This document shows positions 1 to 9,262 of a stretch of DNA of 64,000 nt, piece by piece; position 1 is the stretch's first letter; every line of letters begins with the position of its first letter. Position numbers and translations under genes: made by a program. The notes under the pieces are model-generated. The model was not told where the DNA came from and made no database searches. It saw nothing but the letters and a program-made list of their open reading frames with translations. The stretch is from Frigoribacterium sp. PhB160. Its GTDB lineage: Bacteria; Actinomycetota; Actinomycetes; Actinomycetales; Microbacteriaceae. The DNA lies in the NCBI RefSeq assembly GCF_003751785.1, contig NZ_RKIE01000001.1:186001-250000 (forward strand), given 5' to 3'.

Positions 1-2
1 CC

Positions 3-1394
3 GGCCGCGGCTGGGCGCTGCCGCGCATCGGCGGGGCCCTGTCGCGGGGCCGCGTGCTCGCCGGCTTCGGGCTCGCCCTCGTCGTCGGCCCGCTGCTCGC
101 CCTGCTGCTCGTCGGCACCCGCAGCGAGGACTCCATCGCCGGCGACGTGCTGCTCTTCCAGCTGCTCGTCGTCGTGGTCGCCGTCGTGGGCGGCCTCTGG
201 CCCGCGCTCTTCGCCGCCCTGCTCTCCGGGGTGACGCTCGACGTGCTCTTCATCGCGCCGGTCTACGAGCTGACGATCGCCGAGCCCCTCCACCTGCTGG
301 CGCTCGTGCTCTACGTCGTCAACGCCCTGCTCGTCAGCTGGGTCGTCGACCAGGCGGCCCGGCGCAGCAGGGCCGCGGCGCGGGCCGTCGCCGAGACCGA
401 GCTGCTCGCCACGGTCTCGGGCAGCGTGCTGCGCGGCCAGGACGCCGTTCAGGCGCTCGTCAGCCGCACCCGCGAGGCGCTCGGGCTGTCGCGCGTGCGG
501 GTGCTGCAGGGCGACGTCGAGGTCGCCGTCGACGGGGCGCCCGCGAGCGGCGACGCCGTCTCCCTGGTGAGCGCCGGCGAGGGCACCTCGCTCGAGCTCT
601 CCGGCGGCGAGCTGCACGCCGCCGACCGCCGGCTGCTCGCCGTCGTCGCGGCCCAGGTCGAGGCCGCGCTCGAGCACTCGGCGCTCAGCCGCGAGGCCGG
701 GCAGGTGGCCCCGCTCGCCGAGGTCGACCGGATGCGCAGCGCGCTCCTCGCCGCCGTCGGGCACGACCTCCGGCGCCCCCTGGCCGCCGCGACCGCCGCC
801 GTCAGCGGGCTGCGGCAGGCCGACGTGACCTGGAGCGACGCCGACCGCGACGAGCTGCTCAGCACCGCGTACGAGAGCCTCGAGTCGCTCGCGACCCTCG
901 TGACGAACCTGCTCGACGTCAGCCGCGTGCAGGCCGGGGCGCTCGCCGTGACGACGACCGACGTCGACGTCGACGACGTCGTGCTCGGCGCCCTCGACGA
1001 GCTGGCGCTCGGGCCGGCCGAGGTCGAGCTCGCGCTGCGGGCCTCGGTGCCGCTCGTGCGGGCTGACCGGGTGCTGCTGCAGCGGGTGCTCGTCAACCTG
1101 CTCGACAACGCGCTGCGCTACTCGCCGAGCGGCGAGCGGGTGCGCATCTCGTCGAGCGCGTTCGCGGGCCGCGTCGAGGTGCGCGTCGTCGACCGCGGGC
1201 CGGGCGTCCCCGAAGAGCGTCGGGGCGAGATCATGGCGGCGTTCCAGCGCCTCGGCGACACCGACAACGCGGCGGGCCTCGGGCTCGGCCTCGCCCTGAG
1301 CAAGGGGTTCACCGAGGCGATGTCGGGCACGCTGACGCTCGACGACACCCCGGGCGGCGGGCTCACGATGGTCGTCTCGCTGCCGGAGGCGTGA
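3..1394 (+). CDS. kdpD: Sensor histidine kinase KdpD, C-terminal part (cut by window start)
   Basis: This is the C-terminal part of the membrane kinase that senses K+ limitation or turgor and phosphorylates KdpE. The frame is open from the first bases of the window, so the N-terminal KdpD/USP domains lie outside; a GTG at 54 is internal, not a start. The visible 463 residues begin with the four-helix DUF4118 membrane region, followed by a GAF-like linker. The H-box reads GHDLRRPLA (His codon near nt 762), the N-box LVNLLDNALRYSP, and the G-box ends in GLGLGLALSKG. The complete catalytic core is therefore present. kdpE follows 72 bp downstream on the same strand. The family call is firm. Confidence 0.93.
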   Translation, partial: GRGWALPRIGGALSRGRVLAGFGLALVVGPLLALLLVGTRSEDSIAGDVLLFQLLVVVVAVVGGLWPALFAALLSGVTLDVLFIAPVYELTIAEPLHLLALVLYVVNALLVSWVVDQAARRSRAAARAVAETELLATVSGSVLRGQDAVQALVSRTREALGLSRVRVLQGDVEVAVDGAPASGDAVSLVSAGEGTSLELSGGELHAADRRLLAVVAAQVEAALEHSALSREAGQVAPLAEVDRMRSALLAAVGHDLRRPLAAATAAVSGLRQADVTWSDADRDELLSTAYESLESLATLVTNLLDVSRVQAGALAVTTTDVDVDDVVLGALDELALGPAEVELALRASVPLVRADRVLLQRVLVNLLDNALRYSPSGERVRISSSAFAGRVEVRVVDRGPGVPEERRGEIMAAFQRLGDTDNAAGLGLGLALSKGFTEAMSGTLTLDDTPGGGLTMVVSLPEA

Positions 1395-1401
1395 GGCGGG
1401 G

Positions 1402-1422
1402 GATCCTCACGGGATCCTGACG
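1402..1422 (+). promoter_or_regulatory. Repeated GATCCTSACG motif upstream of kdpE
   Basis: GATCCTCACG (1402-1411) and GATCCTGACG (1413-1422) lie as a head-to-tail pair in the kdpD-kdpE gap. The first form recurs exactly at 2211-2220, just after the kdpE stop and before the transporter gene. Tandem sites spaced by about one helical turn are typical for OmpR-family regulators, so these may be KdpE boxes. That is an inference from position only, and the motif also occurs by chance in high-GC DNA. Confidence 0.3.
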
Positions 1423-1466
1423 CGGGGGAGCCGACCCGCGCCTCCCCGGTCGGGTACGGTCTCGAC

Positions 1467-2207
1467 GTGGCCCCCGTGACGATCCTCATCGCCGACGACG
1501 ACCCGCAGATCCTGCGAGCGTTGACGGTGACGCTCGGGGCGCGCGGCTACGTGATCCACACCGCGGCCGACGGGCGCGAGGCGCTCGACGGGGTCGTGGC
1601 GCACCACCCCGACGTCGTCATGCTCGACCTCGGCATGCCGCGGCTCGACGGGGTGCAGGTGATCGAGGGCATCCGCGGCTGGTCGACCGTGCCCATCCTC
1701 GTCGTGTCCGGGCGCACCGACGCGGCGTCGACCGTGCAGGCGCTCGACGCCGGCGCCGACGACTACGTCACGAAGCCCTTCGCGATGGAGGAGCTGCTCG
1801 CCCGCCTCCGCGCCCTCGTGCGCCGGCTGGCGCCGGGCGACGACGACGCGCCCGTCGTGGCCTTCGGCGACGTGCGGGTCGACCTCTCGGCGACGACCGT
1901 CACGCGGGGCGGGGCGCCCGTGCGGCTGACCCCGACGGAGTGGCGCGTGCTCGAGCTGCTGCTGCAGAGCCCCGGGCGGCTCGTCACGCGCGAGACGATC
2001 CTCACGCGGGTGTGGGGCCCGTTCCACGCGAAGGACACCGGCTACCTCCGCCTCTACTTCGCCCAGCTGCGCAAGAAGCTCGAGCCCGTGCCGGCCGAGC
2101 CGCGCTACCTCGTGACCGAGCTCGGCATGGGGTACCGCTTCGTGCCCGACGGGGCCGACGGGGCCGACGGCGCGGGCGGGCCGGGGGAGGCGCGGGCCGA
2201 GTCCTAA
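1467..2207 (+). CDS. kdpE: KdpE response regulator (OmpR family)
   Basis: This 246-residue protein is the DNA-binding partner of KdpD and controls K+ uptake genes. The receiver domain (about residues 4-120) has the acidic pair in IADDDP, the phospho-acceptor D54 in VVMLDLGMP and the conserved Lys in YVTKPF. The C-terminal winged helix (about 135-230) contains [12 protein letters not shown] and ends in the wing sequence [13 protein letters not shown]. The start is GTG at 1467; GTG at 1476 is an alternative. It follows kdpD in the usual order. No kdpFABC genes are downstream, so they may lie upstream of the window or elsewhere. Confidence 0.93.
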   Translation: MAPVTILIADDDPQILRALTVTLGARGYVIHTAADGREALDGVVAHHPDVVMLDLGMPRLDGVQVIEGIRGWSTVPILVVSGRTDAASTVQALDAGADDYVTKPFAMEELLARLRALVRRLAPGDDDAPVVAFGDVRVDLSATTVTRGGAPVRLTPTEWRVLELLLQSPGRLVTRETILTRVWGPFHAKDTGYLRLYFAQLRKKLEPVPAEPRYLVTELGMGYRFVPDGADGADGAGGPGEARAES

Positions 2208-2307
2208 CGCGATCCTCACGCGGCCGCCCTGGTGGGCCTCGCGGCACGGGGCTAGCGTCGGAGGGCGCGTGCCCCGTCGTGGCCGCGCGCCGACGAGAGG
2301 TCCCGAC

Positions 2308-4296
2308 GTGTCCCGCACCGATGCCCCGCTGAACGACGCCGACGCGCTGGAGCCGAGGCCGGTGCCGGTGCCCGGCCAGCGCCTCCGGAACTGGCTGCTC
2401 GACGGGCTGACCGACCAGTCGGGCGCCCACCAGGGGCCGCACGCGGCGACGGTCGAGAAGACCCACTCGTGGTGGCGCGTCATGTGCCTGACCGGCGTCG
2501 ACTACTTCTCGACGCTCGGCTACCAGCCGGCCATCGCCGCCGTCGCCGCCGGGCTGCTGTCGCCGCTCGCGACGATCGTGCTCGTCGCCCTCACCCTGCT
2601 CGGCGCCCTGCCCGTCTACCGTCGCGTCGCCCGCGAGAGCCCGCGCGGCGAGGGCTCGATCGCCATGCTCGAGCGGCTGCTGCCCTGGTGGGGCGGCAAG
2701 GTCTTCGTGCTCGTGCTGCTGGGGTTCGCGGCGACCGACTTCATGATCACCATCACCCTGTCGGCGGCCGACGCGACCGCCCACGCGGTCGAGAACCCGT
2801 TCACGCCCGAGTGGTTCCACGGCGCCGAGGTGCCGCTGACGCTCGTGCTCGTGGCGCTGCTCGCCGCCGTGTTCCTCCGCGGCTTCAAGGAGGCGATCGG
2901 CATCGCCGTCGTCCTCGTCGGCGTCTTCCTCGCGCTGAACGCCGTCGTCATCGCCGTGGCGCTGCTGCACGTGGCCGAGAACCCCGTCGTCGTCGGGAAC
3001 TGGTGGCAGGCCCTCACCGTGCAGCACGGCAACCCGCTCGTCATGGTCGGGATCGCGCTCATCGTCTTCCCGAAGCTCGCGCTCGGGCTGTCGGGCTTCG
3101 AGACCGGCGTCGCGGTCATGCCGCAGATCACCGGCGACGCCGACGACACCCCCGAGCGGCCGACCGGGCGCATCCGCGGCGCCCGCCGCCTGCTCACCAC
3201 GGCGGCGCTCATCATGAGCTCGTTCCTCATCCTGTCGAGCTTCGTCACGACGCTGCTGATCCCCCAGGAGGAGTTCCAGGCCGGAGGCTCGGCGAACGGC
3301 CGCGCACTCGCCTACCTCGCGCACGAGTACCTGGGCAACGGCTTCGGCACGCTCTACGACGTCGCGACGATCTGCATCCTCTGGTTCGCCGGGGCGTCGG
3401 CGATGGCCGGGCTGCTCAACCTCGTGCCGCGGTACCTGCCGCGCTACGGCATGGCGCCGCAGTGGGCCCGGGCCGTGCGTCCGCTGGTGCTCGTCTTCAC
3501 GGCGATCGCCTTCGTCATCACCATCGTCTTCGACGCCGACGTCGACGCCCAGGGCGGGGCCTACGCGACGGGGGTGCTCGTGCTGATCACCAGCGCCTCC
3601 GTCGCCGTCACGCTGTCGGCCCGGCGGGCCCGCCAGCCGAAGCGCACCGTCGCGTTCGGCGCCATCGCGCTCGTCTTCGTCTACACGACGATCGTCAACG
3701 TGGTCGAGCGGCCCGACGGCGTGCGCATCGCCGCGATCTTCATCATCGGCATCATGGCGGTCTCGCTCGTGTCGCGGGTGCGGCGCTCGTTCCAGCTGCG
3801 GGCCACGTCGATCACGTTCGACGACGCCGCCCTCGGCTACGTGCGGGAGGACGCCGACGAGTACGGCAGCCTGCGCCTCATCGCCCACGAGCCGGGCCGC
3901 GAGGTCGCCGAGATCTACAAGAAGAAGCTGGCGGCCGAGCGGAAGTACAGCGGGATCCCGCAGCGCTCGCCCGTGATCTTCGTCGAGGTCCACCCCGGCG
4001 ACTCGTCGAACTTCGAGGAGGACCTCGTCGTCACCGGCCACGTCGTGCACGGCTACCGCGTGCTGCGCGTCTCGAGCGGCGCCGTGCCGAACACGCTCGC
4101 GTCGGTGCTGCTGGCCGTGCGCGACGAGACCGGCGTCGTGCCCGACATCTACTTCGAGTGGACCGAGGGCGGGCCGCTGTCGAACATGGGGCGCTTCCTC
4201 GTGACGGGGGCCGGCGAGGTGGCCCCGGTCACCCGCGAGGTGCTGCGCCAGGCCGAGCCGAACCGCTCGCGGCGCCCCGACGTGCACGTCAGCTAG
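2308..4296 (+). CDS. APC-superfamily transporter next to kdpDE, candidate K+ importer (KimA-like)
   Basis: This is a membrane protein of 662 residues with roughly twelve hydrophobic segments (about residues 55-480) and a soluble C-terminal domain of about 170 residues. The first helix carries [15 protein letters not shown], the position that reads DALSSVAYATE in KimA/YdaO-type members of the family. Proteins of this shape are usually annotated as amino acid transporters. KimA of Bacillus is a K+ importer with a similar layout, and the kdpDE neighbours point the same way, so K+ is the preferred but unproven substrate. The GTG start at 2308 is chosen because GAGAGG lies eight bases upstream; the longer frame from 2269 has no such site. 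A GATCCTCACG motif lies at 2211-2220. Confidence 0.8.
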   Translation: MSRTDAPLNDADALEPRPVPVPGQRLRNWLLDGLTDQSGAHQGPHAATVEKTHSWWRVMCLTGVDYFSTLGYQPAIAAVAAGLLSPLATIVLVALTLLGALPVYRRVARESPRGEGSIAMLERLLPWWGGKVFVLVLLGFAATDFMITITLSAADATAHAVENPFTPEWFHGAEVPLTLVLVALLAAVFLRGFKEAIGIAVVLVGVFLALNAVVIAVALLHVAENPVVVGNWWQALTVQHGNPLVMVGIALIVFPKLALGLSGFETGVAVMPQITGDADDTPERPTGRIRGARRLLTTAALIMSSFLILSSFVTTLLIPQEEFQAGGSANGRALAYLAHEYLGNGFGTLYDVATICILWFAGASAMAGLLNLVPRYLPRYGMAPQWARAVRPLVLVFTAIAFVITIVFDADVDAQGGAYATGVLVLITSASVAVTLSARRARQPKRTVAFGAIALVFVYTTIVNVVERPDGVRIAAIFIIGIMAVSLVSRVRRSFQLRATSITFDDAALGYVREDADEYGSLRLIAHEPGREVAEIYKKKLAAERKYSGIPQRSPVIFVEVHPGDSSNFEEDLVVTGHVVHGYRVLRVSSGAVPNTLASVLLAVRDETGVVPDIYFEWTEGGPLSNMGRFLVTGAGEVAPVTREVLRQAEPNRSRRPDVHVS

Positions 4297-4315
4297 CTGT
4301 ACTGCCGCTGCCCTC

Positions 4316-4377
4316 AGAACCCCGTTCCGTTCAAAGAACCACGAAGCTTCGTGGTTCTTTGAACGGAACGGGGTTCT
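4316..4377. repeat. 62-bp perfect palindrome, copy 1
   Basis: This is a perfect inverted repeat with two 31-base arms meeting at the AAGCTT centre (4346/4347), with no loop. An identical copy lies at 5530-5591, and the two bracket the AbiEi/DUF559 gene. It lies 19 bp after the transporter stop and could act as a bidirectional terminator, although no T-run follows it here. Exact duplication of a 62-bp palindrome is beyond chance; it may be a dispersed repeat family or the ends of a mobile unit. Confidence 0.95.
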
Positions 4378-4471
4378 TGCTCGGCCCTCCCCAGCTGGGC
4401 CTGGTCCGCGCGCATCCACACCGGGGAGGCGCGGTCCGAGACCCCGAGGACTGCGCCGTCAGGCTCGGCCC

Positions 4472-5512
4472 ATGTCGTCGCCGGATCCGTTCCTCGTCCG
4501 CCTCTTCTTCGCCGCCACGCACGGCGACGGGGCCAAGGAGACGCTGGCGCTCCGGAGGGGGGCGGCCAGCGGAGAGCTCGTCCGGCTGCACCGGGGGGTC
4601 TACGGCGAGAGGGCCGAGGTCGAGCGGCTCGACGCGCGTGGGCGGCACGTGGTGCTCTGCCGGGCCGTCTCCGCCGGCCTCGACCCGTCCGCCGTCGTCT
4701 CCCACGCCTCGGCCGCGGCGGTGTGGGACCTGCCGAGGATCGTCGACCCGGACGACGTCGTCGACGTGGTCGATCCTCGGCGGGAGCGCGTGCGGCGATC
4801 GACGCACCTCCGCCGCCGCCCCGGGGCGGTGCCGGACCACGACGAGCGGCGGGTGGGAGACCTCTCGGTGACGTCTCTCGAGAGGACTGCCGTCGACGTG
4901 GCGCTCACCGCCGGCTTCGCCGCCGCCGTGCTCTGCCTCGACGGCGTTCTCCGGCGCCTCGTCCTCCCGCGGGGTCACGAGCACGGGCTCGGCACGGACC
5001 GCCGGCTGCAGGAGACGCGAGCCGCTCTGTCGTCGCGCCTCGGCGGCGAGGGCAGGCGAGGAGGGGTGGCGGCCCGCCGGGCCCTCGCCTTCGCCTCTCC
5101 CTGGGCGGAGAACGGCGGGGAGTCGCTGCTGCGCCTCGTCCTCCACGAGCTGGGCGTGGGGGAGATGAGCCTGCAGCGGGAGTTCCGGCGCGACGGCCGG
5201 CTGGCCGGGCGGGTCGACGTGTTCCTCGAGCAGCACCGCACGGCGGTCGAGCTCGACGGGTTCGTCAAGCTCACCGACCCCGAGATGCTGGGCGCGCGCT
5301 CGCCCGCTGCCGCCGCTCGCGATCAGAACCGGCGCGACCAGCGCCTCCTCATGGTCCCGGAGGTCCGGCACGTGGTGCACTGCGAATACGGCGACATCGT
5401 GGTGCCCGAGCGGCTGGCCGGCCTGCTGGTCCGGGCCGGGGTCCCGCTCGACCCGCGCCGGATCCAGGCCGCGGTCCGCGCTGCTGCCCGACGCTTCGCT
5501 GCGCACCCGTGA
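4472..5512 (+). CDS. AbiEi-like antitoxin-domain / DUF559 (Vsr-fold) protein
   Basis: This is a 346-residue cytoplasmic protein. The N-terminal part (about 10-170) has the wHTH and AbiEi-type layout: an opening helical segment, then LVRLHRGVYG, a region like VVSHASAAAVWDLP, and SVTSLERTAVDVAL. The C-terminal part (about 215-320) resembles DUF559, a Vsr/PD-(D/E)XK-like fold, with E in GGESLLRLVLHELG, GRVDVFLEQHRTAVELDG and a run of charged residues. Actinomycete proteins of this kind are often called type IV antitoxins, yet no AbiEii toxin gene is adjacent, so a toxin-antitoxin role is unproven. The gene stands alone between two identical palindromes and may have moved with them. ATG at 4472 has no strong ribosome site. 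Confidence 0.75.
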   Translation: MSSPDPFLVRLFFAATHGDGAKETLALRRGAASGELVRLHRGVYGERAEVERLDARGRHVVLCRAVSAGLDPSAVVSHASAAAVWDLPRIVDPDDVVDVVDPRRERVRRSTHLRRRPGAVPDHDERRVGDLSVTSLERTAVDVALTAGFAAAVLCLDGVLRRLVLPRGHEHGLGTDRRLQETRAALSSRLGGEGRRGGVAARRALAFASPWAENGGESLLRLVLHELGVGEMSLQREFRRDGRLAGRVDVFLEQHRTAVELDGFVKLTDPEMLGARSPAAAARDQNRRDQRLLMVPEVRHVVHCEYGDIVVPERLAGLLVRAGVPLDPRRIQAAVRAAARRFAAHP

Positions 5513-5529
5513 GCACGTGTGGCGGGCTG

Positions 5530-5591
5530 AGAACCCCGTTCCGTTCAAAGAACCACGAAGCTTCGTGGTTCTTTGAACGGAACGGGGTTCT
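5530..5591. repeat. 62-bp perfect palindrome, copy 2
   Basis: Every base matches the palindrome at 4316-4377, with the centre at 5560/5561. It starts 17 bp after the AbiEi/DUF559 stop codon and is followed by TTTA, so as RNA it would form a 31-bp hairpin with a short U-tract, consistent with a terminator. About 120 bp separate it from the glgX start. Confidence 0.95.
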
Positions 5592-5711
5592 TTACGGCGG
5601 TGCCAGGCAGCCGGGCCGGGCGGCGCACCGCGCGGCCGCGGCCGGGGCGGGGTACAGCGGGCTGGGCGCTCAGCTTGGCCCGCGCCTCCGGGGGTCCTGT
5701 ATGTCTGGGTG

Positions 5712-7760
5712 ATGACCGCTTCCCGCTCCCTGCCCTACCCCCTCGGCGTCACGCCCCTCGAGGACGGCGGCGCCCACGTCGCCGTGTACTCCGAGACCGC
5801 CGACCAGATCTGGTTCTGCCTGTTCGACGACGAGGGCTCCGAGACCCGTCACGAGCTCACCGAGCGCACCGGCCACGTCTTCCACACCGTCGTCGAGGAG
5901 GCGCGCGTCGGCTCTCTCTACGGCCTCCGCGTCGCCGGCCCCTGGGACCCCGCCGCGGGCCTCCGCCACAACGAGGCGAAGCTGCTGCTCGACCCCTACG
6001 CCACCGCCCTGCACGGCCGCTTCGACTGGGGCCAGGCCGTCTTCGGCCACGACATGGACGAGCCCGAGGCCCGCGACGACACGGACTCGGCCGCGGCCAT
6101 GCCGCGCAACGTGATCGCCGACCGCGACTTCGACTGGGGCTCGGACGAACGTCCGCTCACCGCCCTCGAGGACACCGTCGTGTACGAGGTGCACGTCAAG
6201 GGCTTCACGCGCCAGCACCCCGACGTGCCCGAGGAGATCCGCGGCACCTACGCCGGCCTCGCGCACCCCGCCTCCATCAAGCACTTCACCGACCTCGGCG
6301 TCACCGCCGTCGAGCTGCTGCCCACGCACCAGTTCGTGCAGGACAGCCACCTCGAGGAGAAGGGCCTCCGCAACTACTGGGGCTACAACTCGATCGGCTT
6401 CTTCGCGCCGCACGACGAGTACGCCTCCGAGGCCGCCGGCACGCGCGGCGGCCAGGTCGCCGAGTTCAAGGCGATGGTCAAGGCCTTCCACGAGGCCGGC
6501 CTCGAGGTGTGGATGGACGTCGTCTACAACCACACCGCCGAGGGCAACCACATGGGCCCGACCATCTCGTTCAAGGGCATCGACAACGCGTCGTACTACC
6601 GCCTGGTCGAGGGCGAGGAGTCGGCGTACTTCGACACCACCGGCACGGGCAACAGCCTCAACGTCAGCCACCCGGCGGCGCTCGGCATGATCATGGACAG
6701 CCTCCGCTACTGGGTCACCGAGATGCACGTCGACGGCTTCCGCTTCGACCTCGCGACCACGCTGACCCGCCAGGGCGGCGAGGCGAGCGAGCACAGCGCG
6801 TTCCTCACGCTCATCCACCAGGACCCGGTGCTCCAGAGCGTCAAGATGATCGCCGAGCCCTGGGACACCGCGGGCTACCAGGTCGGTGGCTTCCCGGCCG
6901 ACTGGTCGGAGTGGAACGGCAAGTTCCGCGACGACGTCCGCGAGTTCTGGAACGGCGAGCCCGGCGTGCTGTCGACCTTCTCCGACCGCGTGCTCGGCAG
7001 CCCCGACGTCTACGAGGACTCGCGCCGCTCGCCGCTGTCGAGCGTCAACTTCGTCACCGCGCACGACGGCTTCACGCTGGCCGACCTGACGATGTACGCC
7101 GAGAAGCACAACGAGGCCAACGGCGAGGACAACGCCGACGGCGAGAGCGACAACAAGTCGTTCAACGGCGGCGTCGAGGGCCCGACCGACGACGGCGCCG
7201 TCAACGAGTACCGCGACCGCCAGCGTCGCAACTTCCTCGGCACCCTGCTGATCAGCGCCGGCGTGCCGATGATCCTCGGCGGCGACGAGATCGCCCGCAG
7301 CCAGGGCGGCAACAACAACGCGTACTGCCAGGACAGCGAGATCTCGTGGTTCGACTGGGAGCGCGCCGACCGCGACCTGCTCGCCTTCACGACCGAGCTG
7401 ATCACCCTGCGTCGCGAGAACCCCGCCCTGCGCCCGGACTGGTTCCGCTACGCCCCCGAGGTCGAGAGCGACGACCACGTGCAGGTGCGCCGGGCCGACG
7501 ACCACTCGTTCTCGAGCGGCGACTGGCAGCAGGGCGAGAACAAGGCGATCACCTTCGTGCTCACGCACAAGGACGCCGACGCCTTCGCGTTCCTCACCAA
7601 CGGCTCGACGAGCGTCGTCGAGTTCCAGGTGCCCGAGGCCCCGCACGCCGAGTGGGAGCTCGCCTCGTCGAGCGATCCCGACCAGCAGGTCGAGGGTCCG
7701 GTGACGACGCTGCTCGTGCGGGACGCGAGCTTCACGCTGCTGCGGTCGCGCGCCTCCTGA
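5712..7760 (+). CDS. glgX: Glycogen debranching enzyme GlgX
   Basis: This is a GH13 isoamylase-type enzyme of 682 residues that hydrolyses alpha-1,6 branches in phosphorylase-trimmed glycogen in the cytoplasm. The N-terminal CBM48 part (about 5-130) contains VAVYSETADQIWFCLFD. The (beta/alpha)8 domain then shows the family signatures: VYNHTAEGN, the nucleophile Asp in DGFRFDLA, the acid Glu in MIAEPWD, and NFVTAHDGFTLADL for the last conserved His-Asp pair. The GlgX-type ISWFDWE motif is also present. ATG at 5712 is preferred over the adjoining GTG at 5709. No other glycogen gene is nearby. It ends at a shared hairpin with the convergent small gene. Confidence 0.95.
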   Translation: MTASRSLPYPLGVTPLEDGGAHVAVYSETADQIWFCLFDDEGSETRHELTERTGHVFHTVVEEARVGSLYGLRVAGPWDPAAGLRHNEAKLLLDPYATALHGRFDWGQAVFGHDMDEPEARDDTDSAAAMPRNVIADRDFDWGSDERPLTALEDTVVYEVHVKGFTRQHPDVPEEIRGTYAGLAHPASIKHFTDLGVTAVELLPTHQFVQDSHLEEKGLRNYWGYNSIGFFAPHDEYASEAAGTRGGQVAEFKAMVKAFHEAGLEVWMDVVYNHTAEGNHMGPTISFKGIDNASYYRLVEGEESAYFDTTGTGNSLNVSHPAALGMIMDSLRYWVTEMHVDGFRFDLATTLTRQGGEASEHSAFLTLIHQDPVLQSVKMIAEPWDTAGYQVGGFPADWSEWNGKFRDDVREFWNGEPGVLSTFSDRVLGSPDVYEDSRRSPLSSVNFVTAHDGFTLADLTMYAEKHNEANGEDNADGESDNKSFNGGVEGPTDDGAVNEYRDRQRRNFLGTLLISAGVPMILGGDEIARSQGGNNNAYCQDSEISWFDWERADRDLLAFTTELITLRRENPALRPDWFRYAPEVESDDHVQVRRADDHSFSSGDWQQGENKAITFVLTHKDADAFAFLTNGSTSVVEFQVPEAPHAEWELASSSDPDQQVEGPVTTLLVRDASFTLLRSRAS

Positions 7761-7820
7761 CCGGTTGATCGACGGCGGGCCGTCGTCCTGGGCGACCGGG
7801 GCGGGGGCCCGTCGGCGAAC

Positions 7821-7863
7821 GAGAAGGGCGGGCCAGCTCCAGCGGAGCGGGCCCGCCCTTCTC
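7821..7863. terminator. Bidirectional hairpin terminator
   Basis: A 14-bp perfect stem (7821-7834 with 7850-7863, GAGAAGGGCGGGCC) encloses a loop that itself holds a 5-bp stem (GCTCC/GGAGC). It lies between the convergent glgX and the small gene at 7896-8192, so it could end both transcripts. Confidence 0.8.
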
Positions 7864-7895
7864 GGCGGTGCAGGTGGGCGCAGGGCCCGGGCGGA

Positions 7896-8192
7896 TCAGG
7901 CGGAGGCGAGCTGACGGCTCGGCGCGACGAGGAAGTCGGCGTAGGTCGGCTCGGCGGGGACGACCGCGGCGCGCGGCGCGACGGGGGCGACGGCGACGGG
8001 GGCCAGGCGCGGCGCCGCGGTGAGGCGACGACGCTTCGGGTAGGTCTCGATGCGCACGGCGGGCACGTGGGCCTCGCGGAGGTAGTGGCTCGGGCTGGTG
8101 ACGTCGGTTCGCGACCGGACGTGGCGGACGAGCTGCTCGGCGGTGAGGCCGGTGAGCTGGTGAGCCGTGAGGGGGCTGGTCTGGCTGGTCAT
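7896..8192 (-). CDS. Small hypothetical protein, 98 aa
   Basis: I do not recognise this protein. It has a polar N-terminus (MTSQTSPLTAHQL), a basic stretch TYPKRRRLTAA at about residues 50-60, then a low-complexity Ala/Val/Pro segment (APRLAPVAVAPVAP) and a short tail TYADFLVAPSRQ. There is no signal peptide or convincing membrane helix. The start is supported by AGGAACGAG upstream on the minus strand. A longer frame reaching 8277 has no ribosome site. The low-complexity middle suggests a flexible or partly disordered protein. Confidence 0.55.
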   Translation of the reverse strand: MTSQTSPLTAHQLTGLTAEQLVRHVRSRTDVTSPSHYLREAHVPAVRIETYPKRRRLTAAPRLAPVAVAPVAPRAAVVPAEPTYADFLVAPSRQLASA

Positions 8193-8347
8193 GTCGTCTC
8201 GTTCCTGTCGGCCCTGCTGCTGACTGAGGTGACTTCGTACTGGTCTGCACCGCCGTGAACCGGTGCGAGAACATCATGGCACCAGATGCCTAGATCGCCT
8301 AGCTACATGGGTGAACTGTTCGCCTCACGGACAGTCCCGCCCCGGCG

Positions 8348-9262
8348 TCAGCGGCGGCGAGCCTCGAGTGCCTCGACCAGCTGCGCCGTCAGCGCGGCGT
8401 CGACGGGCACGGCCGCGCCGTCGAGCGTCGTGATCGGCGCGATCTGGCGACCGCTCGAGACGAGCCAGAGCGCGTCGGCCGACGACAGCTGCCCGATCGG
8501 CACGAGCTCTTCCGACACGGCGTGCCCGAGCTCCGTGAGGATCTCGAAGAGCGCCGCCTGCGTCGTGCCCGGCAGGATGCCCTGGTCGGTGCGCGGCGTC
8601 ACGAACGCGTCGCCGAGCCGGAGCACGAGCGACGCCGACGGGCCCTCGAGCGCGTAGCCGTCGCTGCTGACGAACACGACGTCGTCGGCCCCGCGTCGCG
8701 CCGCCTCGCGCAGCACGGCCTTGTTGACGGCGTACGAGAGGGTCTTCGCGCCCTGGAGCAGCCACGGCGAGGTCTCGGCGACGTCGTGCCGGTAGCCGCG
8801 GTCGAGAGTGACCACGGCGATGCCGTCGCGGCGCTCGGCGTCGTGGTCGGGCAGCACCTCGGTGCGCACCCAGGCCGTGGGGCGGCCGTCGCCGCCCTCG
8901 ATGCCGCGGGTGACGACGAGCTTCTGCAGCAGCGGGGCGTCCGACCCGTGGCGTCGCGCGCCCTCGAGGCAGGCCGACCGGATCACGTCGAGGTCGAGCG
9001 CGGGCAGGTCGAGCATCGCGGCCGACCGTGCCAGGCGCCGGAGGTGCGGCTCGAGCGCCTGCACCGCACCGCCCACGACGCCCAGGCCCTCGAAGATCCC
9101 GTCCCCGCGGGTGAGGCCGAGGTCGGCGACGTCGATCTGGGGTTCGTCGGCCGGGACGACGCGCCAGCCCGTCTCGCCCGGCGCGAGGGGCGGGTCGTCG
9201 AGCGTGACCCGGTCGATCATGACGAGCACGGGCGGCGGGGTGGGGGTGGTCGTGTCGGTCAC
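8348..9262 (-). CDS. Aminotransferase class IV (PabC/BCAT-like)
   Basis: This is a PLP enzyme of 304 residues with fold-type IV layout. Family signatures are LGLTRGDGIFEGLGV near residue 50, the segment GAKTLSYAVNKAVLREA with the probable PLP-binding Lys, DDVVFVSSDGYALEGPSASL, and GILPGTTQAALFE near the phosphate-binding loop. The length and motifs fit aminodeoxychorismate lyase (PabC, folate synthesis) slightly better than branched-chain or D-amino acid aminotransferases. The substrate cannot be fixed from sequence, and no other pab gene is nearby, so I leave the symbol blank. The gene stands alone, with about 155 bp on its 3' side and about 340 bp on its 5' side. Confidence 0.85.
   Translation of the reverse strand: MTDTTTPTPPPVLVMIDRVTLDDPPLAPGETGWRVVPADEPQIDVADLGLTRGDGIFEGLGVVGGAVQALEPHLRRLARSAAMLDLPALDLDVIRSACLEGARRHGSDAPLLQKLVVTRGIEGGDGRPTAWVRTEVLPDHDAERRDGIAVVTLDRGYRHDVAETSPWLLQGAKTLSYAVNKAVLREAARRGADDVVFVSSDGYALEGPSASLVLRLGDAFVTPRTDQGILPGTTQAALFEILTELGHAVSEELVPIGQLSSADALWLVSSGRQIAPITTLDGAAVPVDAALTAQLVEALEARRR

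Noticed and set aside
2002-4419. 805-aa minus-strand reading frame across the APC transporter gene
   Set aside because: Its translation is Arg/Asp/Gly/His-rich without domains and lies antisense to a clear membrane protein; it is a product of GC bias.
4472-5512. Complete AbiE toxin-antitoxin pair
   Set aside because: Only the AbiEi-like gene is present; no nucleotidyltransferase AbiEii gene occurs beside it.
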